Assembly: GCF_028888695.1 (NCBI RefSeq)
Contig: NZ_PNFF01000002.1
Span: forward strand, 124,001-188,000
Reading direction: 5' to 3'
Origin: Bacillus methanolicus
GTDB lineage: Bacteria > Bacillota > Bacilli > Bacillales > Cytobacillaceae
Length of the DNA: 64,000 bases
The translations under genes were made by a program, and so were the position numbers. Position 1 is the first letter of the stretch. Each line of letters starts with the position of its first letter. Below, one piece after another: positions 36,069-45,340 of the stretch. Below the pieces are notes generated by a model that saw only the letters and a program-made list of their open reading frames with translations, was not told the DNA's origin and did no database searches.

Positions 36069-36761
36069 ATGAGCCGTACTAAAAAAATTGTCGTTGCCGG
36101 TGCATTAGCATTAGGGATTGGAGCTGGCGCGTATATGTTCACACCTAAAGGGATGAACGCTGCCAGCAATGTAGTTTTAGCGAGTGTTGACTGGGTAACA
36201 TCTCAAATTAATCCTATGAAAACAAAAATAGCCGATTTGGAATCAAAAGTTGCTTCTCAACAGCAAGAAATAAATAATTTGAAAGCGCAAATATCTAAAA
36301 TAGGGAATCCGGCTATACCGCCAACGAATGGACAATTGCCATTAACCGTTTATACGATTAAGAGTTCCGTAACCATTCATTCAGGGGCAACAAGAAATTA
36401 TAAAGTGATCACAACAAAGCCGGCGGGTTCAGCACTAAAGGTAGTTGATTCTTTTAATGCCTCTACCGGGCTATGGTATCGTGTGGAAATTTCTTCTACA
36501 GTAAAAGGATGGGTTTTTTCAGGTGATGTTTCAACATCGAAACCATCAGCCACTGTACCAACCCAGGTTATTACAACGGGTGATGTTCAGCTGCGCAGAG
36601 GTGCAACTACCAGCTATCCAGCCATTCAACTCATTAAAAAGGGAACAACTTTAAGATATATTAGTACTTTTGTTAATGCCAAGGGTGAAACATGGTATAA
36701 TGTTGAAACCTCATCAGGTGTTAAAGGCTGGATTTTCGGCGGCCTTGGCGAGGTGAGGTAA
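36069..36761 (+). CDS. Exported coiled-coil and SH3 domain protein
   Basis: 230 residues. An N-terminal membrane segment or signal (IVVAGALALGIGAGAYMF) is followed by a short coiled coil (about 50-78, ADLESKVASQQQEINNLK), a Pro-rich linker and two SH3b repeats (TGLWYRVEISSTVKGW, ETWYNVETSSGVKGW). These repeats resemble those of the amidase before it. Probably a wall-attached protein that binds the same target. It lies one base from the next gene, so it is in an operon with it. Confidence 0.85.
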   Translation: MSRTKKIVVAGALALGIGAGAYMFTPKGMNAASNVVLASVDWVTSQINPMKTKIADLESKVASQQQEINNLKAQISKIGNPAIPPTNGQLPLTVYTIKSSVTIHSGATRNYKVITTKPAGSALKVVDSFNASTGLWYRVEISSTVKGWVFSGDVSTSKPSATVPTQVITTGDVQLRRGATTSYPAIQLIKKGTTLRYISTFVNAKGETWYNVETSSGVKGWIFGGLGEVR

Positions 36762-36762
36762 A

Positions 36763-38082
36763 TTGAAAAAGATCGTTTATTTATTTAGTATTTTACTAAT
36801 CATTAGTACTTTTCCATCATTCGCAAAAGCAGCGGAGCCTGTTCTCTATCCGAATGAAGTGAATGTGTCTGTTCACTTGTCAAATAACTTTACGATGACT
36901 TTAAATGGTACATATCAGTTGTATAACAAAGATTCCGGCGCGAAAACGATCATCCCTCAAGGTACGGTTTTAACAATAAAGAAAGATAGTACAGGAATTA
37001 CTGTCAGCTACACCGGATTCAGCCAAAAATCAGCAAAAGGATTTGATTTGCAAGAATTAGCCGGCAGCAGCCTGTCAATTGCAAAAGTAAGCAACGGTTT
37101 ATCATATCGCGGAAGTTTTTATCTTAAGCCTAATGGGAGCAAGACGGAATTAATTAATATCCTTGATATGGAAGACTACTTAAAAGGTGTTGTTCCAAGT
37201 GAAATGCCTCCCTCCTGGCCAAAAGAAGCACTTAAAGCGCAAGCCATTGCTGCCCGAAGCTATGCAGCCAATACTATGATGCTTACAAGCACTGCGGCCA
37301 GTCAGGTTTACCGGGGATATACAGCAGAGGATCCACGCACAAATGCAGCCATTAAAGAAACGGAAGGATTATTGGTTAAATATAACGGAAAACCGATTCA
37401 GGCATTCTTCCATTCAACAAGCGGCGGAAGAACAGCGAATGTTAGCGACGTTTGGAATTCAGACCAGAAAAACTTTCCATACCTTGTATCAGTGGAGGAT
37501 CCTTATGAATCATCTCCATACAGCAATTGGAGTGTCACTTATTCCGCTGCAGACATACTTAAATCATTTGGTTTTACAAATAGTTCTACTGTCCTTAATG
37601 AGATTACACTTTCAAAAACCGGCGCGAACGGAGAAGTCAGAGGAGTTACAGTTAATACCTCATCCGGTGATAAAACGATAACCGGAAATGAGCTTGTAAT
37701 CAGAAAACTGTTCCCGATCCAAAGCGCAAGCCATTACAATTCTTTATATTCAAACTGGTTTGACATAAAAGTATCTAAAGCGCAAAGTGATTTATCTGTC
37801 CAAACTGCAAACGGAACGGTTCCTTTAACTCAGTTAAAGGGGCAGACTGTCCAGACATCAAATGGCCAAGTTACTTTAACGGATTCCAATGTTTCAATCC
37901 AGACCGCTTCAGGTACGGTAACGAATGAAGGAACAGGAATTATTTCTGTCACCTTGAACGGAAAAGGATGGGGGCACCGGGTCGGAATGAGCCAGTATGG
38001 AGCGAAAGGATTTGCTGAAAAAGGCTGGAAAGCAGAACAAATTCTCGCCCATTATTTTAAAGGGACAACGGTATCGAAATAA
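36763..38082 (+). CDS. SpoIID/LytB domain protein
   Basis: 439 residues, exported (signal ends FAKAAEP). The SpoIID domain (about 120-330) has NILDMEDYLKGVVPSEMP, ALKAQAIAARSYA and FHSTSGGRTANVSDVW, with the catalytic Glu in PSEMP. The C-terminal GKGWGHRVGMSQYGAKGFA motif is intact. SpoIID enzymes are lytic transglycosylases acting on denuded glycan, which pairs with the amidase upstream. TTG start, immediately after the SH3 gene. This is a vegetative-type paralogue rather than sporulation SpoIID itself, judged by context. Confidence 0.92.
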   Translation: MKKIVYLFSILLIISTFPSFAKAAEPVLYPNEVNVSVHLSNNFTMTLNGTYQLYNKDSGAKTIIPQGTVLTIKKDSTGITVSYTGFSQKSAKGFDLQELAGSSLSIAKVSNGLSYRGSFYLKPNGSKTELINILDMEDYLKGVVPSEMPPSWPKEALKAQAIAARSYAANTMMLTSTAASQVYRGYTAEDPRTNAAIKETEGLLVKYNGKPIQAFFHSTSGGRTANVSDVWNSDQKNFPYLVSVEDPYESSPYSNWSVTYSAADILKSFGFTNSSTVLNEITLSKTGANGEVRGVTVNTSSGDKTITGNELVIRKLFPIQSASHYNSLYSNWFDIKVSKAQSDLSVQTANGTVPLTQLKGQTVQTSNGQVTLTDSNVSIQTASGTVTNEGTGIISVTLNGKGWGHRVGMSQYGAKGFAEKGWKAEQILAHYFKGTTVSK

Positions 38083-38086
38083 GGAA

Positions 38087-38121
38087 GACCGGACGATCGC
38101 CTTCGCGCCCGGTCCTTTTTT
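38087..38121 (+). terminator. Terminator of the SH3-SpoIID operon
   Basis: GACCGG/CCGGTC arms with a GC-rich loop followed by TTTTTT. Confidence 0.8.
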
Positions 38122-38139
38122 GTTCCTACTATTGGAATG

Positions 38140-38500
38140 AAGGCTTATAGATATGATGGACGGCTCATAGATCGGTATGAAAGCTCATATTTTGAAACGA
38201 AAGCTCATTTTTCGAAACAAGGGCTCATTTCCAAAACGAAAGCTCATTTTTCGGAATGAAGGCTCATATATCAAAATGAAAGCTCATATATCGAAATAAA
38301 AGCTCATTTTTCGGAACGAAGGCTCATTTTCCAATCGAAGGCTCATACTTCCGAACGAAAGCTCATTTTCCGAATCGAAAGCTCATTTTTCAAAACGAAG
38401 GCTCATATTCCGAAACAAAGGCTCATATTCCGAAACAAAGGCTCATATTCCGAAACAAGGGCTCATATTCCGAAACAAGGGCTTATATATGAAAACAAGT
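38140..38500. repeat. GCTCATA tandem array C, about 18 units
   Basis: About 18 units of 19-20 bp; the last four (GGCTCATATTCCGAAACAAA or ...AAG) are almost identical, earlier ones degenerate. It fills the gap between two convergent terminators. This is the cleanest copy of the repeat family and the one most likely to vary in copy number. Confidence 0.9.
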
Positions 38501-38523
38501 ACTTACAATCGAAATGAAATGCT

Positions 38524-38562
38524 TAAAAAAAGCATCGGGCTTACATCCGATGCTTTTATTTT
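38524..38562 (-). terminator. Terminator of the polysaccharide operon (left end)
   Basis: AAGCATCGG and CCGATGCTT arms with TTTTTTT on the minus strand, overlapping the stop of the last glycosyltransferase. Confidence 0.8.
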
Positions 38563-39782
38563 TCCGCGTCTTGAATATTGGCCAGCAAATCATCCACAAT
38601 ACTTTTCCAGGAATATTGCTCAATGGCAAGCTTTCTTCCATTTTGGCACATCTGTTCATAATCACTTTTCGAAACGTTCATAAGCTCGCTTACTGCTGAA
38701 GCAATCCCTTCTGGATTCTCCGGAGGGGCAATTTTACCGCACTGATATTCTTCCAATATAGCGGCACTTTCTCCATCGCCGCAATATAAAACAGGCGTTC
38801 CGGTAGAGATGGCAGGAAATATTTTTGAAGGCCTTGCACCTTTAAATAATTCAATATTTCGCAATGAAACAATGCTATAATCAGCAATCGAAAACATTCT
38901 CGGCATTTCGGAAACGGGAACAGAACCGTAGAAGGTAACATTATCAAGCTTAAGGTCTTCCTTCAGCTTTAATAGCTTCTCCCTCTCCTGGCCGTCGCCG
39001 ACAAACAAGAAATGAGCATCAGGCTCTCGTTCTTTTAATAGAGCAGCCGCTTTTAATACAGAATCCAACCCCTGTGCATATCCGAGGGTGCCTGCATACA
39101 TAAAGACTTTCTTATTCTCAATGCCAATTTCTTTTAATAACTCCTCATCTTTCGGCATCGGATGAAAAGTATCTGTATTTACTCCATTCGGCAAAAGAAA
39201 TACGTCTTTCTCGTTCTTCCCTTTCCGAATCATGTATTCTTTAATTCCTTCAGTCGCCGTCGCTATTTTCCACGATTTTTTATAGAGGAAATTTTCAAGC
39301 CATTCCGCCATTCGAATAAACATTTTATTTTTCAGAATCCCTAACTCCACAGCGGATTCAGGCCAAATATCAGCAACATTGAATACAAACTTTGCCCTTT
39401 TTATTTTCGCCCCTAAGTAGCCTGTAATCCCAAGGAATAAAGGAGGAGAATTACAAATAATTACGTCTGTGGGCTTTGATTTAAAAATAGAATAAAACGC
39501 ACTAAACGTAAATGAAAAATAGGAAGCTAACCGTTTCCAAAAGCTGCCTTTCGGCGACGGATAGATCCATGACCGATGAACCGGTATTCCGTCCCAGTCT
39601 TCAAATAAATAAAACATTCCTCTATATTCTTCAGGAATAACTCCTTTTGGATGATGAGGAAAAGCTGTAAGTACTTCCACCTGATGGCCTCTTTTAATGA
39701 GTTCCTTGCTTACTTCATAAACCCTTATTTGCGGGGCGCCTGTTTCAGGGGGAAAATGCTGACACAAGTAGATAACTCTCAT
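38556..39782 (-). CDS. Glycosyltransferase family 4 (WbuB-like)
   Basis: 408 residues, GT-B fold type: MRVIYLCQHFPPETGAPQIR at the start, donor site region FKGARPSKIFPAISTGTPVLY near residues 315-335. Family members add a sugar, often N-acetylated, to a lipid-linked oligosaccharide. The start at 39782 follows GGAGATGGG; a longer frame lacks a site. It ends the polysaccharide operon. Acceptor and donor sugar cannot be read. Confidence 0.88.
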   Translation of the reverse strand: MRVIYLCQHFPPETGAPQIRVYEVSKELIKRGHQVEVLTAFPHHPKGVIPEEYRGMFYLFEDWDGIPVHRSWIYPSPKGSFWKRLASYFSFTFSAFYSIFKSKPTDVIICNSPPLFLGITGYLGAKIKRAKFVFNVADIWPESAVELGILKNKMFIRMAEWLENFLYKKSWKIATATEGIKEYMIRKGKNEKDVFLLPNGVNTDTFHPMPKDEELLKEIGIENKKVFMYAGTLGYAQGLDSVLKAAALLKEREPDAHFLFVGDGQEREKLLKLKEDLKLDNVTFYGSVPVSEMPRMFSIADYSIVSLRNIELFKGARPSKIFPAISTGTPVLYCGDGESAAILEEYQCGKIAPPENPEGIASAVSELMNVSKSDYEQMCQNGRKLAIEQYSWKSIVDDLLANIQDAEK

Positions 39783-39795
39783 TTTCCCATCTCCA

Positions 39796-40659
39796 TTATT
39801 TTTCAATAATTTTTTTAATATACGCTTCCAGTTTATCCTTTAACTCCGGCCGCTTTAAGGCAAAATCGATTGAAGCTTGAAGGAATCCAAACTTATCTCC
39901 TACATCATACCGGTTCCCTTTAATAATGTAAGAATAAATAGACTCTTTTTCAAGCAAGCTGTCGATCGCGTCTGTCAACTGAATCTCGCCTTTTTTGTCG
40001 GGCTTTACTTTTTCAAGCATTTCAAAAATAGCCGGAGTTAAAATATATCGCCCTACGATTGCCTGTGTAGACGGAGCTTCTTCCACTGCCGGCTTTTCAA
40101 CGAGGCTGTTTACTTTGTACAGTTCGCCTTGTTGGTCTGAATAATCGACAATTCCATACTTATTTACTTCTGCAAGAGGAACATCGTTGCATCCAAGAAT
40201 GCTTGATTGAACGTTATTGAATTGGTCAATCATTTGGCGCAAAGCCGGAACTTTACTGTCAACGATGTCATCGCCGAGCAGAACGGCAAACGGCTCATTT
40301 CCGATAAATTTCTTTGCACATAAAACAGCATGTCCGAGGCCAAGCGGTTCTTTTTGGCGAACATAGTGGATATCTACCATATTTGAGATATTTTCGACGA
40401 TCTCAAGCATGTCATTTTTTCCTGTTTTTTTAAGAAGCATTTCCAACTCAACCGATTTATCAAAATGATCCTCGATTGCACGTTTGTTTCTTCCGGTAAC
40501 AATAATGATATCCTCTATTCCGGATTGAACCGCCTCTTCGATAATATATTGAATCGTAGGCTTATCAACAATTGGCAGCATTTCTTTCGGCTGGGCTTTT
40601 GTTGCAGGCAAAAACCGGGTTCCAAGCCCTGCTGCAGGTATAACTGCTTTTTTAATCAT
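39796..40659 (-). CDS. galU: UTP-glucose-1-phosphate uridylyltransferase
   Basis: 287 residues with the nucleotidyltransferase signature VIPAAGLGTRFLPATKAQPKE near the start and RYDVGDKFGFLQASIDFAL near the end. It makes UDP-glucose for the polymer. Bacillus also has GtaB; this copy lies in the polysaccharide operon, so it is probably dedicated. Confidence 0.96.
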   Translation of the reverse strand: MIKKAVIPAAGLGTRFLPATKAQPKEMLPIVDKPTIQYIIEEAVQSGIEDIIIVTGRNKRAIEDHFDKSVELEMLLKKTGKNDMLEIVENISNMVDIHYVRQKEPLGLGHAVLCAKKFIGNEPFAVLLGDDIVDSKVPALRQMIDQFNNVQSSILGCNDVPLAEVNKYGIVDYSDQQGELYKVNSLVEKPAVEEAPSTQAIVGRYILTPAIFEMLEKVKPDKKGEIQLTDAIDSLLEKESIYSYIIKGNRYDVGDKFGFLQASIDFALKRPELKDKLEAYIKKIIEK

Positions 40660-41738
40660 GACTTCATCCCCCTTTGCAATGTTTCCTCATACAAGTTTAA
40701 CATTCCATTTGCGTTATCAATCCAGTTATAGTGTTCCTTCACATGTTCAATTCCTGCAGAACCCATGTCCTTTCTTTTTTCGGGTTCCTCAATTAATAGG
40801 TTAAAAGCTCTGGCAAGTTCCAAAGGGTTTTCTTTCGGAACAACAAACCCTGTTTTTCCATCGAGAACAACCTCAGGAAGCCCTCCAACATTTGATACAA
40901 CAACAGGAACTCCACAGGCCATGCTTTCTACCGCTGCTACGCCAAAACTCTCGCTGTCCTCCGTTGAAGGAACTGCAAAAATATCCATTTGGTTAATATA
41001 CTCAGGAACACGGTCATTAGGCACACGGCCGGTAAAGGTGGTCACATGACTGATTCCAAGATCCTTTGATAACTGTTCATACTCTGAACGCTGCGGGCCA
41101 TCACCGACAATCAGCAAATTTGTGTCAGGATTTGTTTCAAAAACTTTTGCAAAAGCTTTTATTAAATCAGCAATTCCATATTTGTCTGAGAGCGCTTTAA
41201 CCGTTCCTATTGTGATTCTCTCTTCAGATTTAAGTCCTTCAATCGGGCGGAATTTATTTAAATCTACCCCGAATGGCGTAACAAATATCTTTTTATTTGT
41301 ATATTTGTTCGTCTCCTTAGCCATGATATGGCTTGTCGAACAGATGACATCAGCCTTTCCAAGAGTATATTCAACAATTTTCCGATTCAGGCTTCCTTGC
41401 TGGGGAAATTGAAAAATATCTCTTCCCCATACAGACACATAGTATGGATGATAATTAGCTAAGGCACCGATCAATCCATAGCTTGAGACGTAATGAGCAT
41501 GAAAGATATCAGGCTTGAATTGTTTGAGCACTTTCTTTAATGAAAAAACACTCGAAAAATAAGAGAATTTCCCGGGTAATAGCTTAGGTAGTACATATGT
41601 GTCGACTTCTTGTGCATTTTCTTCCGAATAATGGTCAGAAAATGTCACTACTTTTACGTCAATTCCTTTTTTTTTGTAAAACAAAGCCCATTTATGTGTG
41701 TGTATTGACTTGCTTGGAGCTAGTAGTAAGACTTTCAT
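40656..41738 (-). CDS. Glycosyltransferase family 4
   Basis: 360 residues; GT4 signatures TPFGVDLNKFRPIEG, TIGTVKALSDKYGIADLI and the donor motif EDSESFGVAAVESMACGVPVV with the conserved Glu pair. The start at 41738 has AAAGGAGG and overlaps the stop of the upstream glycosyltransferase. Sugar specificity not deducible. Confidence 0.9.
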   Translation of the reverse strand: MKVLLLAPSKSIHTHKWALFYKKKGIDVKVVTFSDHYSEENAQEVDTYVLPKLLPGKFSYFSSVFSLKKVLKQFKPDIFHAHYVSSYGLIGALANYHPYYVSVWGRDIFQFPQQGSLNRKIVEYTLGKADVICSTSHIMAKETNKYTNKKIFVTPFGVDLNKFRPIEGLKSEERITIGTVKALSDKYGIADLIKAFAKVFETNPDTNLLIVGDGPQRSEYEQLSKDLGISHVTTFTGRVPNDRVPEYINQMDIFAVPSTEDSESFGVAAVESMACGVPVVVSNVGGLPEVVLDGKTGFVVPKENPLELARAFNLLIEEPEKRKDMGSAGIEHVKEHYNWIDNANGMLNLYEETLQRGMKS

Positions 41739-42847
41739 ATTTCCTCCTTTAACAAGACACTTGCAACTTTCGCGACTCTGGCTGCCCACGAGTGTTTTTC
41801 AATGAACAATTCCTTAATATTCTCTCGATAAATTTCGGCATTTTTTATCATCGTTAAAATGGCTTCTGCCATTGAATTCGGCTCATCCTTACAAATCACT
41901 CCGAAACCATCTCTATTGATGATTTCCTCTTGGGCAGCACAATTCGTGGCGACAACAGGCAATTCATTTGACAGGTATTCCACCAGCTTTACCGGAACCG
42001 AAAAATCATTGTAAGTACTTTTGATCCGGGGAATAAAAGCAAAGTCCATCTCTTGATATAGCTTATTTAAAGCTTCTCCGCTAATGTGCTTTACAGTTAC
42101 CTTCAAATGTTTGAGCCTTTCCTTTTTGTTGTCTGGAAGTTTTTCATATTCATCTTGCCGGCACACGACCGTTAAATCACATACCTGTCTTTCTTTGTTG
42201 ACGATCTCCAGGGCATCAAGAAGTAAAAAGAGACCGTAATCCTCATTGTTTATACCGCCTACATAAATTCCCTTTCCCGTTTGTCCGGAAGATTGGTTCC
42301 GAACAATTTCTCGTTTTCTTCCTCCGGGAGGCAAAGCAACCTTTTTTCGATTAATCTCTACAAAATTGCCCATCGCTTCACTTGGAAGAAAAATAACATG
42401 GCAATATTTTTCATAAAATTTTTCTTCCAATCGGTAAATCGTCTTCATAATATGCTTTTTAACACCTTTTAAAGGGTAAAGTTCATCAAATTTCCAATAT
42501 ACGTCGCGATAGAAAACACCAACCGGTATATTCCTTTGTTTTAAAAATTTCATGACCTTTAAGTCAACAAAAGGCTTTTTCGGGATATGGTTTGCATCTG
42601 TTAACCATAATGGGATTGTTTGATTTTCCATATAACAAAACAATAGATCATCAAGCTTCCCTTGTTTCTTCCATCTCTCGAATTGCTGATCTCTATCTTC
42701 CGAAGAACCGGACAGCAATAAAATCTCAATACCTTGTTGATTTCCCCACTCTAAAAAAGCATTGTAGATTTCTTTCGGGCGAAGCTTTGAGCCGCTATTT
42801 GCATTTTCAGCTATTTGGAAAGGGTAATAAAGCAAAACTGATCTCAT
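41735..42847 (-). CDS. Glycosyltransferase family 4-like
   Basis: 370 residues. A GT-B type chain with KLRPKEIYNAFLEWG at the N terminus and a C-terminal donor domain (VPVKLVEYLSNELPVVATN, CAAQEEIINRDGFGVICKD). More divergent than the other two. It sits between the polymerase and another glycosyltransferase in the operon. Confidence 0.82.
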   Translation of the reverse strand: MRSVLLYYPFQIAENANSGSKLRPKEIYNAFLEWGNQQGIEILLLSGSSEDRDQQFERWKKQGKLDDLLFCYMENQTIPLWLTDANHIPKKPFVDLKVMKFLKQRNIPVGVFYRDVYWKFDELYPLKGVKKHIMKTIYRLEEKFYEKYCHVIFLPSEAMGNFVEINRKKVALPPGGRKREIVRNQSSGQTGKGIYVGGINNEDYGLFLLLDALEIVNKERQVCDLTVVCRQDEYEKLPDNKKERLKHLKVTVKHISGEALNKLYQEMDFAFIPRIKSTYNDFSVPVKLVEYLSNELPVVATNCAAQEEIINRDGFGVICKDEPNSMAEAILTMIKNAEIYRENIKELFIEKHSWAARVAKVASVLLKEEI

Positions 42848-42878
42848 ATGATATCTCCTCGTCTATTTCCCCTCTTGA

Positions 42879-44243
42879 TCATTTTTTCAGCCAAAGATTG
42901 GCCAGATCAATGCGGATTCGTATAAATAGTAAAATACCGGCAAATAAACAAGTTACAAAAATCCAAATCGGATTAAATAAGAAATCTGTAAAGCCTCCAA
43001 CTAACGTTCTCGGTATGTTTACCGTAAAATATATAAATAAACTTAAAAATACAGGATTTTTTGGAAGCCTGATAAACGTTATATAAAGAACTTGAACAAG
43101 GACTGCTACATAAAGCGTTCCGGCTAATATCCCAATATAGCCAAAGTTTGCGTAGGCTTCGGCAATAAACAATGTATTTAAAACCCCGGCTGTACCTTCC
43201 TTAATTTTTTCCGGAAAGACAGTTGCCATTACGAGCCTTGCAGAACGAACATGATCCATACCAAACATTTCAACAATTGTTGCAGGCATGCTTGTTCCAT
43301 TTAAAAACGGAAGCGATTTCCCAAAAATATCGAGGTGAAGAAAAGTCGGTGCAATTTGCGCAAAAATTAAGCGTCCGATCGGTCCTTTATTATAAGACAA
43401 ATATGATTCTAAATCGGTTACACCTTGAATAACAATATACATGCTTACTAGTACGATGGCGCCTGCCGTTCCCCAAAGAAACAGCCTTTTCCAAGAAAAA
43501 TTCATTCTGCCAACATAAAGGCGCAGCAACAGAAACATAATTAAATAGAAGAAAACAGGTGATTTTGCCAGGTCATAAATATTAATAAGGATAGAACCGG
43601 CAAAAAGACTGAGGAATAGCAGCTTCCACTTTATTTGATTCGTTTTTACTGAATAAACATATGCAATAAACGACAAAAGCGGAGTTAATGCGATCGCAAA
43701 AATATTTCTGACGATATAAATGCCCCTAAAATTCCGCTGAGCTTCAACCCGTAGTTCACCGGGTGATAAGTTGCCGTTCCCTATCAGTATTTCTAAAATA
43801 GGGATTTTAGGAGTCTTTAAAAAAGTATAAGCAATAGCTGCAAGAGATATAAATGCAAGGCCTGCAAAAATTAAGAAAAACTCATTTTTTTCCTTAAAAG
43901 GAAGTTCGATCCTCTTCTCCAAGTAACTTTTATACTCTTTCTCTGCATCAAAACCGGCCAATTTCGAAACGATGAACATGACCATCGGAAAAACGACCAT
44001 AACGAAACTAATCACATAAAAGCCAATCCAACGGTATTCTTCATGCTTCAAACGATTGATCATATAATAATCGTCAATACCCATTGCAATGAACAAAGTG
44101 CCAATGAAACTGGAGATCAAAAAAGAGTAGTAAAAGATCATTGAAATCATATTCGGTTTTAAAAGGGACAGGCTTCCCGCGGCCTTTTGAAAAAAGAACA
44201 CGGAAGCCCCTAATACGAGTATCCAAATAATGAGATAGAGCAT
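42879..44243 (-). CDS. Oligosaccharide repeat unit polymerase, Wzy type
   Basis: 454 residues with about ten to twelve hydrophobic segments and a large outside loop, the profile of O-antigen or exopolysaccharide polymerases. GPIGRLIFAQIAPTFLHLD and a C-terminal FTDFLFNPIW segment are typical of the O-antigen polymerase families. It joins repeat units outside the membrane. Sequence identity in this family is low, so the call rests on topology and context. Confidence 0.8.
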   Translation of the reverse strand: MLYLIIWILVLGASVFFFQKAAGSLSLLKPNMISMIFYYSFLISSFIGTLFIAMGIDDYYMINRLKHEEYRWIGFYVISFVMVVFPMVMFIVSKLAGFDAEKEYKSYLEKRIELPFKEKNEFFLIFAGLAFISLAAIAYTFLKTPKIPILEILIGNGNLSPGELRVEAQRNFRGIYIVRNIFAIALTPLLSFIAYVYSVKTNQIKWKLLFLSLFAGSILINIYDLAKSPVFFYLIMFLLLRLYVGRMNFSWKRLFLWGTAGAIVLVSMYIVIQGVTDLESYLSYNKGPIGRLIFAQIAPTFLHLDIFGKSLPFLNGTSMPATIVEMFGMDHVRSARLVMATVFPEKIKEGTAGVLNTLFIAEAYANFGYIGILAGTLYVAVLVQVLYITFIRLPKNPVFLSLFIYFTVNIPRTLVGGFTDFLFNPIWIFVTCLFAGILLFIRIRIDLANLWLKK

Positions 44244-44257
44244 GATTTGCCCGCCTT

Positions 44258-45316
44258 TTATCTTTTTTCGATCAGTTCAGCAATTTTGTATGCTGCTTTC
44301 CCATCACCAAATACTTCTTTATAAGATGGATTGACATTTTTCCGGACAGCAGAAAGGATTTTATTGACATCTGTGCCGACAAGAATATTGGCATCTTCTT
44401 CAAGCGTTTCAACCCATTCGGTTTGTTCACGAACCGTTACGCAAGGCACTTCCATAAAGTAAGCTTCCTTTTGTACGCCGCCCGAATCAGTAATAATTTT
44501 TTTCGCATTTGCTTCCAAAGTAAGCATATCAAGATAACCGACTGGATCAATTACTTTTAGATTTGGAATATCATCTAAACGAATTCCATAACTTGAAAGC
44601 TTGTTTTTCGTTCTAGGATGAATAGGCCACACCTTAACTTCTTCAATTTGAGAAAATGCCTCTAATATATTCTTCATGTTTTGTACATCATCTGTATTTT
44701 CTGCCCGGTGAATGGTGATGAGATGATATTCTTTTTTAGTTAAGCCGTGTGTTTCTAGAATATTCGATTTATCAGCTGCTAATTCACGGTTATATAAAAC
44801 CGCATCATACATCACATCGCCGATATTAAAAACATTTCGTGTAATATTTTCGTTCCTTAAATTTTCAACTGCCGTATCTGTCGGACAGAACAAATATTCA
44901 GACACATGGTCTGTCATAATCCGGTTGATTTCCTCCGGCATTTTCTTATTAAAGCTTCGAAGTCCTGCTTCAATATGAATAACCGGAACGTGCAGCTTTG
45001 CTGCCGCGAGGGCGCCGGCCAGCGTAGAATTCGTATCACCGTACACCATCAAGTAATCAGGCTTTTCTTCCAAAATAATTTCTTCAATTCTCGCAAGCAT
45101 TTCACCAGTCTGTTTGCCGTGATTTCCGGACCCTACACCTAAGTAATAATCCGGTTTAGGAATATTTAATTCTTCAAAAAAAATGTCGGACATATTGCTG
45201 TCATAATGCTGGCCTGTATGGATAATAAGCTCTGTATATGATTCTCTCAAAACTCTGGAAACAGGTGCCGCTTTAATAAATTGAGGCCTTGCACCTAAAA
45301 CCGTCAATATTTTCAT
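44258..45316 (-). CDS. UDP-N-acetylglucosamine 2-epimerase family (WecB/WbpI)
   Basis: 352 residues, non-hydrolysing 2-epimerase: KILTVLGARPQFIKAAPVSR at the start, HIEAGLRSFNKKMPEEINR and TDSGGVQKEAYFMEVPCVT. It could make UDP-ManNAc. Because dehydrogenase, 3-oxidoreductase, aminotransferase and acetyltransferase genes are in the same cluster, a WbpI-type role (final epimerisation to the diacetamido-mannuronic acid) is just as likely. Length is nearer WbpI (about 354) than WecB (about 376). Confidence 0.92.
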   Translation of the reverse strand: MKILTVLGARPQFIKAAPVSRVLRESYTELIIHTGQHYDSNMSDIFFEELNIPKPDYYLGVGSGNHGKQTGEMLARIEEIILEEKPDYLMVYGDTNSTLAGALAAAKLHVPVIHIEAGLRSFNKKMPEEINRIMTDHVSEYLFCPTDTAVENLRNENITRNVFNIGDVMYDAVLYNRELAADKSNILETHGLTKKEYHLITIHRAENTDDVQNMKNILEAFSQIEEVKVWPIHPRTKNKLSSYGIRLDDIPNLKVIDPVGYLDMLTLEANAKKIITDSGGVQKEAYFMEVPCVTVREQTEWVETLEEDANILVGTDVNKILSAVRKNVNPSYKEVFGDGKAAYKIAELIEKR

Positions 45317-45340
45317 AAAAGCCACCTCGCCGTTTAAAAT

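Noticed and set aside
38140-38500. CRISPR array
   Set aside because: Units are continuous 19-20 bp repeats with degenerate bases; there are no unique spacers of constant length and no cas genes.
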